This document shows, piece after piece, positions 60,973 through 64,000 of a stretch of 64,000 nucleotides of DNA. This DNA comes from Pseudomonas mohnii. GTDB lineage: Bacteria; Pseudomonadota; Gammaproteobacteria; Pseudomonadales; Pseudomonadaceae. The DNA lies in contig NZ_FNRV01000001.1 in NCBI RefSeq assembly GCF_900105115.1, forward strand, positions 1,116,001 through 1,180,000, in the 5' to 3' direction. Below the pieces are notes generated by a model that made no database searches, was not told where the DNA came from, and saw only the letters and a program-made list of their open reading frames with translations. How positions within the stretch are numbered: the first letter of the stretch is position 1; each line of letters begins with the position of its first letter. The position numbers and the translations under genes are program-made.

Positions 60973-61563
60973 TCAAGTCAGAAGGACGAAAGAGACGTAG
61001 GGGGTTGAGGAGACGGGGCTTTCGGACTGCCATCCCCCTGGCGGTTCTCTTCTTTGTACAGCCGAAGCCGCCGAGACACCGCTCATTGCCGCCCAACTCT
61101 TGCGTCCAACACGCGTCGAACTCGAGACGACGCCCTCTTGCGTGACGCCTGGAGAATGCAATCGGATGCCTTGAGTACCGGAAACCGCTTGCGTATGCCG
61201 CAGATGGTGCAGAACCACATGTCGAGGCATCTGCGATTGAAGGATTTCCCAGTCCCCCCATTGGACCAGCCCCGCAACCATTAGCCCGCTTGCGGCAACC
61301 TCCTGAATGAACTCGGCCAAGGTACGGGGTGTAACGCCATCCCTCCACGCCACGCGCCGAATCCTGGAAGAAGGGAGATGCAGTGAATGGGCGAACGCCA
61401 CGTCGAAAGCTCGCGATGGACGTGACTGGTTGCCGACCAAGAGGACAGGCCGCTCGACAGGATCGAGACCTGGAGAGGCCATCAAGCGGGTGGGCAAGGC
61501 AAAAGAGAGCCCTCCAACCGCCAGGGCCGCTCCACTTCGATTGAGAAACTGCCGACGGTTCAT
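60973..61563 (-). CDS. Unknown Tat-exported protein between cytochrome and flavoprotein genes
   Basis: Unrecognised protein of 196 residues with a twin-arginine signal (MNRRQFLNRSGAALAVGGLSFALP). The mature part has a Trp-containing GLVQWGDWEI segment and no recognised cofactor motif; the Ser-rich last ~40 residues look loose. Its ATG overlaps the cytochrome stop (ATGA), and it lies 21 bp before the flavoprotein start, so it belongs to the enzyme operon. In Pseudomonas sp. HR199 an azurin gene occupies this position; this is not azurin (no copper motif). Possibly a maturation or docking factor. Confidence 0.75.
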   Translation of the reverse strand: MNRRQFLNRSGAALAVGGLSFALPTRLMASPGLDPVERPVLLVGNQSRPSRAFDVAFAHSLHLPSSRIRRVAWRDGVTPRTLAEFIQEVAASGLMVAGLVQWGDWEILQSQMPRHVVLHHLRHTQAVSGTQGIRLHSPGVTQEGVVSSSTRVGRKSWAAMSGVSAASAVQRREPPGGWQSESPVSSTPYVSFVLLT

Positions 61564-61919
61564 TGCCGCTCACCTTGATCGGCGGCAACGGGCTTCAATT
61601 GCTGGATGTATGCGCCAAGCTCAGAAAGCGACTGATCGTCGATGTCCGTGGCAGGGAGTCTAGGCATGGCCCCTACGCTGTTACGTACCTTCCACTGCAC
61701 TACTGCCGCAGGGAAGCCTCGAATCGACAGCGCAATGCCTTCCTCGTGACAGCGCGCACAAACGGCCTGGTAAACTTTCTGAGGGGAACGGTCCTCGGCT
61801 AAGGCAGTCACTGATAGCGGCAGGCTCGATAGAAGGAGCAGGACTATGGCAGAGAGATTTCGACTGTTTCGAGGCGTGGACACTGGCCGCGGCATGCGGC
61901 ATTGGCTTGGCAAGGACAT
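61560..61919 (-). CDS. Cytochrome c subunit of the flavocytochrome (EhyA/PchC-like)
   Basis: Periplasmic c-type cytochrome of 119 residues. Signal peptide about 1-40. One heme site CARCHEEG (about residues 55-62), Met axial ligand likely in AMPRLP (about 85). Small single-heme proteins of this kind accept electrons from the vanillyl-alcohol-oxidase-family partner encoded two genes downstream. ATG 61919 is preceded by AGGTGAAACTT. First gene of the three-gene operon. Confidence 0.87.
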   Translation of the reverse strand: MSLPSQCRMPRPVSTPRNSRNLSAIVLLLLSSLPLSVTALAEDRSPQKVYQAVCARCHEEGIALSIRGFPAAVVQWKVRNSVGAMPRLPATDIDDQSLSELGAYIQQLKPVAADQGERQ

Positions 61920-62059
61920 AAGTTTCACCTGGCTTTCTTGTTGTTGATGGCCGCTCAATCAGCGGTAGAAAGTGCAGTGAAACCTTAAGAGCCCGATACC
62001 TCCTTCGACTTGCCTGGATCAGCCTGGTTTTGATCCGTCGAGACACCTCAGCCGAACAC

Positions 62060-63034
62060 TCAGCGTATGAGGGACTTGCGATACGCGCGAGGTGTCATAC
62101 CAAAAGCCTCCTTGAAACTGCGACTGAAGTGGGAGCTGCTGCTGAACCCCACGCTAAATGCAATTTCAGTGATGGAACGATTGAACTGCGAGACGTCCAG
62201 CATTTGCTCGGCACAGCGACTCAGCCTTCTCTGCCAGACATAATCGCTGAAGGTGCACCCAAAGCAGTTCTGAAAATGGCGATGCAGCGATCGTGATGAC
62301 CAATTCAAGTTACGCGCGATGACTTCCGCATTCAGACTTGGATCATGCAAATTCTCCTCGATACACCCCTGGATCATGGCAATGAGAGAAGGCTTGGTTT
62401 TTTCTTCCTCTTCACCGGAACAGGACTGCTCGATGGCACTTTCCAACACACCAAGAAGTGCGTCCCCGACAGATCTGGAGGCCCTGTAGGAAAGGCTTGA
62501 ATACTGCGCCAGTGCATCGTGCAGCATGCTGCGCAGCATCCTGGGTAGTCCTACTTCGGTCTGAAGGTGGTACAGACGCCCGCTGCCGCCAAGGCTGAAC
62601 CGCTGGCCTGCCAAAGGAATGATGATTTGCTCGCACCCCTTTGAACTGGTCACCTCCAGCGATTGATTCACGTCGATAAGCGCGAATTGGTTGGGCACCA
62701 GCATCAGGGTGTTCCCGCCTTGCTCGAAATGGCTGACGCCGCCCTCCTGAAGCACGAGCGTCCAGTTGGTTCCTTCATGAGCCTGCGCGGCACGGAACTT
62801 CCTGCGATACCGATGCGGACTCGCCATCATTCGACAAATGTGGAGATCACCCAGGTCACCGAACTCCAGTCGCCCTCTGAACCCCCTTGGACTGTAGGGT
62901 TCGACAGAGCTCTCCTCGTTCTGCCTGACCACTGCGGACGTCTGGCCTGCGTACAGGCTTATACATTGGGCCCACTGAGCCATGCGCTCTCCCGCCGGGA
63001 GCTGCTCAGTTGACAGGATCGATAGTTGATTCAT
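62060..63034 (-). CDS. AraC-family regulator of the aromatic cluster
   Basis: AraC/FeaR-type activator of 324 residues. N-terminal AraC_binding_2-like domain (about 25-190), C-terminal double helix-turn-helix (about 225-322: LNWSSRSLHRHFQNCFGCTFSDYVWQRRLSRCAEQML and ITEIAFSVGFSSSSHFSRSFKEAFGMTPRAYR). It is on the same strand, 140 bp upstream of the cytochrome gene. Isoeugenol/eugenol clusters in other Pseudomonas are controlled by AraC-type proteins, so this is the likely local activator. Confidence 0.9.
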   Translation of the reverse strand: MNQLSILSTEQLPAGERMAQWAQCISLYAGQTSAVVRQNEESSVEPYSPRGFRGRLEFGDLGDLHICRMMASPHRYRRKFRAAQAHEGTNWTLVLQEGGVSHFEQGGNTLMLVPNQFALIDVNQSLEVTSSKGCEQIIIPLAGQRFSLGGSGRLYHLQTEVGLPRMLRSMLHDALAQYSSLSYRASRSVGDALLGVLESAIEQSCSGEEEEKTKPSLIAMIQGCIEENLHDPSLNAEVIARNLNWSSRSLHRHFQNCFGCTFSDYVWQRRLSRCAEQMLDVSQFNRSITEIAFSVGFSSSSHFSRSFKEAFGMTPRAYRKSLIR

Positions 63035-63150
63035 GGGAGGGCCCTCTTCTGCTCATCGTTCAATGGTAGAGGTGGCACGGCGCACCGGACACGAGTATGT
63101 CCGAAGCGCGCGAGCCAGCCTACACCACTGATCGACTGGTTCGGATAATG

Positions 63151-64000
63151 TCAGAAGGCGTGGGCCAACCGAACCTGCACGACGTAATCGTTGCGCGCGC
63201 GATTTTCCACTTGAGACTCGCGGTAAGTATTCAACCAGAACCCGTCCGACTTGTTGATGGCCCAAAACAGGCCCGGACCGATCCCCAGCACCTTCTCACG
63301 CGAATCCTCCAGACGGTGGCCGTTCGCTCGATCATCGGTCACCTGCTTGAAGTAATAGCCATTGAGTCCCAAATGCAGCCCTGGAGCGACTTCGTACGAG
63401 GTGGTGAAGTTGGCCCAGGCAGCCTGGCCGGCCTGGACGTCTCGCAAGGACTGACCGTTGAAGAACTGAGGCGTGCTACTGGCAGGGTCGTCGTTCTTGA
63501 AGTTGTACAGATACTGAAGACGCCAGCTCACCTCGAACCCCGGAGAGGGGAGCCAGGTCGCGGCCCAGTAAGGGTTCAGTGAGAAATGGTTTGCACCTTG
63601 GTTGATGTCTTTGTGAGGGTCGTACTTGCCCACGGGAACGATGACGTCAAATGCAAAACGCTGGGAGAAGACAGGTCTGCCCTGCGCGTTGAAGACAGGG
63701 TCGAACTGAATCTGCGGGCCGGTAGTGAGATCACCCAGACCCGTCGCGTTGTCAGCCAGCGCAGGACCGGCAGCACCGAAGGAGGCATCTACCGTCGTCA
63801 GCGGAATAATCGCATTCCAGCCAAGGTGAGCGCCCATACCGATCGTGGATGGCGAGATGTAACTGATCTGATTCAGCAGGACCGTGGCCTCGATGCTGGG
63901 ATCGTCAAAGACAGCCACATCCTTACCCTGATTATTACGAATCGACGTCGCCCGACTTTGTCGCAGGTATACAAGATGAGTCCAGCCAGGCGGCCCGGCA
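63151..64000 (-). CDS. Outer-membrane MetA/SphA-family protein (partial, N-terminus beyond window)
   Basis: Open frame of 283 codons to the window edge. The protein is beta-rich with an aromatic C-terminus (VRLAHAF), typical of outer-membrane barrels. It matches the 'MetA-pathway of phenol degradation' family (VLLNQISYISPSTIG, RFAFDVIVPVGKYDPHKDINQGANHFSLNPYWAATWLPSPGFEVSWRLQYLYNFKNDD). Reading continues above the GTG at 63918 with GWTHLVYLRQSRATSIRNNQG in frame, so the true start lies outside. Role by context: uptake of the aromatic substrate. Upstream gene of the cluster in this window. Confidence 0.88.
   Translation of the reverse strand, partial: AGPPGWTHLVYLRQSRATSIRNNQGKDVAVFDDPSIEATVLLNQISYISPSTIGMGAHLGWNAIIPLTTVDASFGAAGPALADNATGLGDLTTGPQIQFDPVFNAQGRPVFSQRFAFDVIVPVGKYDPHKDINQGANHFSLNPYWAATWLPSPGFEVSWRLQYLYNFKNDDPASSTPQFFNGQSLRDVQAGQAAWANFTTSYEVAPGLHLGLNGYYFKQVTDDRANGHRLEDSREKVLGIGPGLFWAINKSDGFWLNTYRESQVENRARNDYVVQVRLAHAF

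Overview
The window looks like a chromosomal stretch of a fluorescent-group Pseudomonas. The evidence is high GC, REP/REPIN-type palindromes between genes, a galactose 1-dehydrogenase almost identical in wording to the P. fluorescens enzyme, and many single LysR/AraC regulators beside small metabolic genes. I see no rRNA, tRNA, CRISPR array, transposase or prophage. Both ends cut genes: a giant multicopper oxidase on the left and an outer-membrane MetA-type protein on the right.

1-8.4 kb: secreted metal-oxidation module. A >1,629-residue multicopper oxidase of the MnxG/McoA manganese-oxidase type (minus strand) follows a small lytic transglycosylase. Divergently lie gspG and gspF, an isolated pair of type II secretion genes, and then a secreted Gly-rich protein with His/Asp repeats. 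Sigma-54-like promoter motifs and CCCCAA/TTGGGG dyads sit in both control regions. Sigma-54/MnxR control is known for Mn(II) oxidation in P. putida GB-1.

8.4-19.5 kb: LysR/esterase divergent pair, MscS-type channel with a cyclic-nucleotide-binding domain, YcaC-like hydrolase, an amidohydrolase-ABM-DoxX operon, LysR and AraC regulators, and a haloperoxidase-like hydrolase plus flavodoxin-fold operon. Two near-identical REPINs sit inside the loops of two intrinsic terminators.

19.5-38 kb: two convergent paralogous winged-helix/ATPase regulators, a GlxA-type regulator/pirin pair, LysR/MFS pair, quinone oxidoreductase, Bem46-like hydrolase, an orphan AT-richer gene, a coupled AraC-ABC exporter pair, 3-hydroxybutyryl-CoA dehydrogenase with TetR, and small hypothetical genes.

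38-48 kb: gal, a cupin, a cyanate operon (cynS, DUF2790 gene, cynT), a PNPOx-ferredoxin reductase fusion, a DJ-1-like gene, two tandem LysR genes and cynR. Two gene remnants (glutathione S-transferase and glutathione reductase) mark decay here.

48-52 kb: an arsenic operon, arsR - (deleted acr3 remnant) - arsH - GAPDH - arsJ. It keeps the arsenate-to-1-arseno-3-phosphoglycerate export route but has lost the arsenite pump in this locus.

52-64 kb: a phenylpropanoid (eugenol/isoeugenol-like) catabolic cluster, all on the minus strand. It holds a MobA-like hydroxybenzoate monooxygenase, a vanillin-dehydrogenase-like ALDH, an isoeugenol/lignostilbene-type oxygenase, a frameshifted chemoreceptor, a 4-cresol dehydrogenase/eugenol hydroxylase-like flavoprotein with its cytochrome c and an unknown Tat-exported protein between them, an AraC regulator and an outer-membrane MetA-family protein. 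Together they could take a 4-alkenyl-methoxyphenol through coniferyl-type intermediates to vanillin and vanillate.
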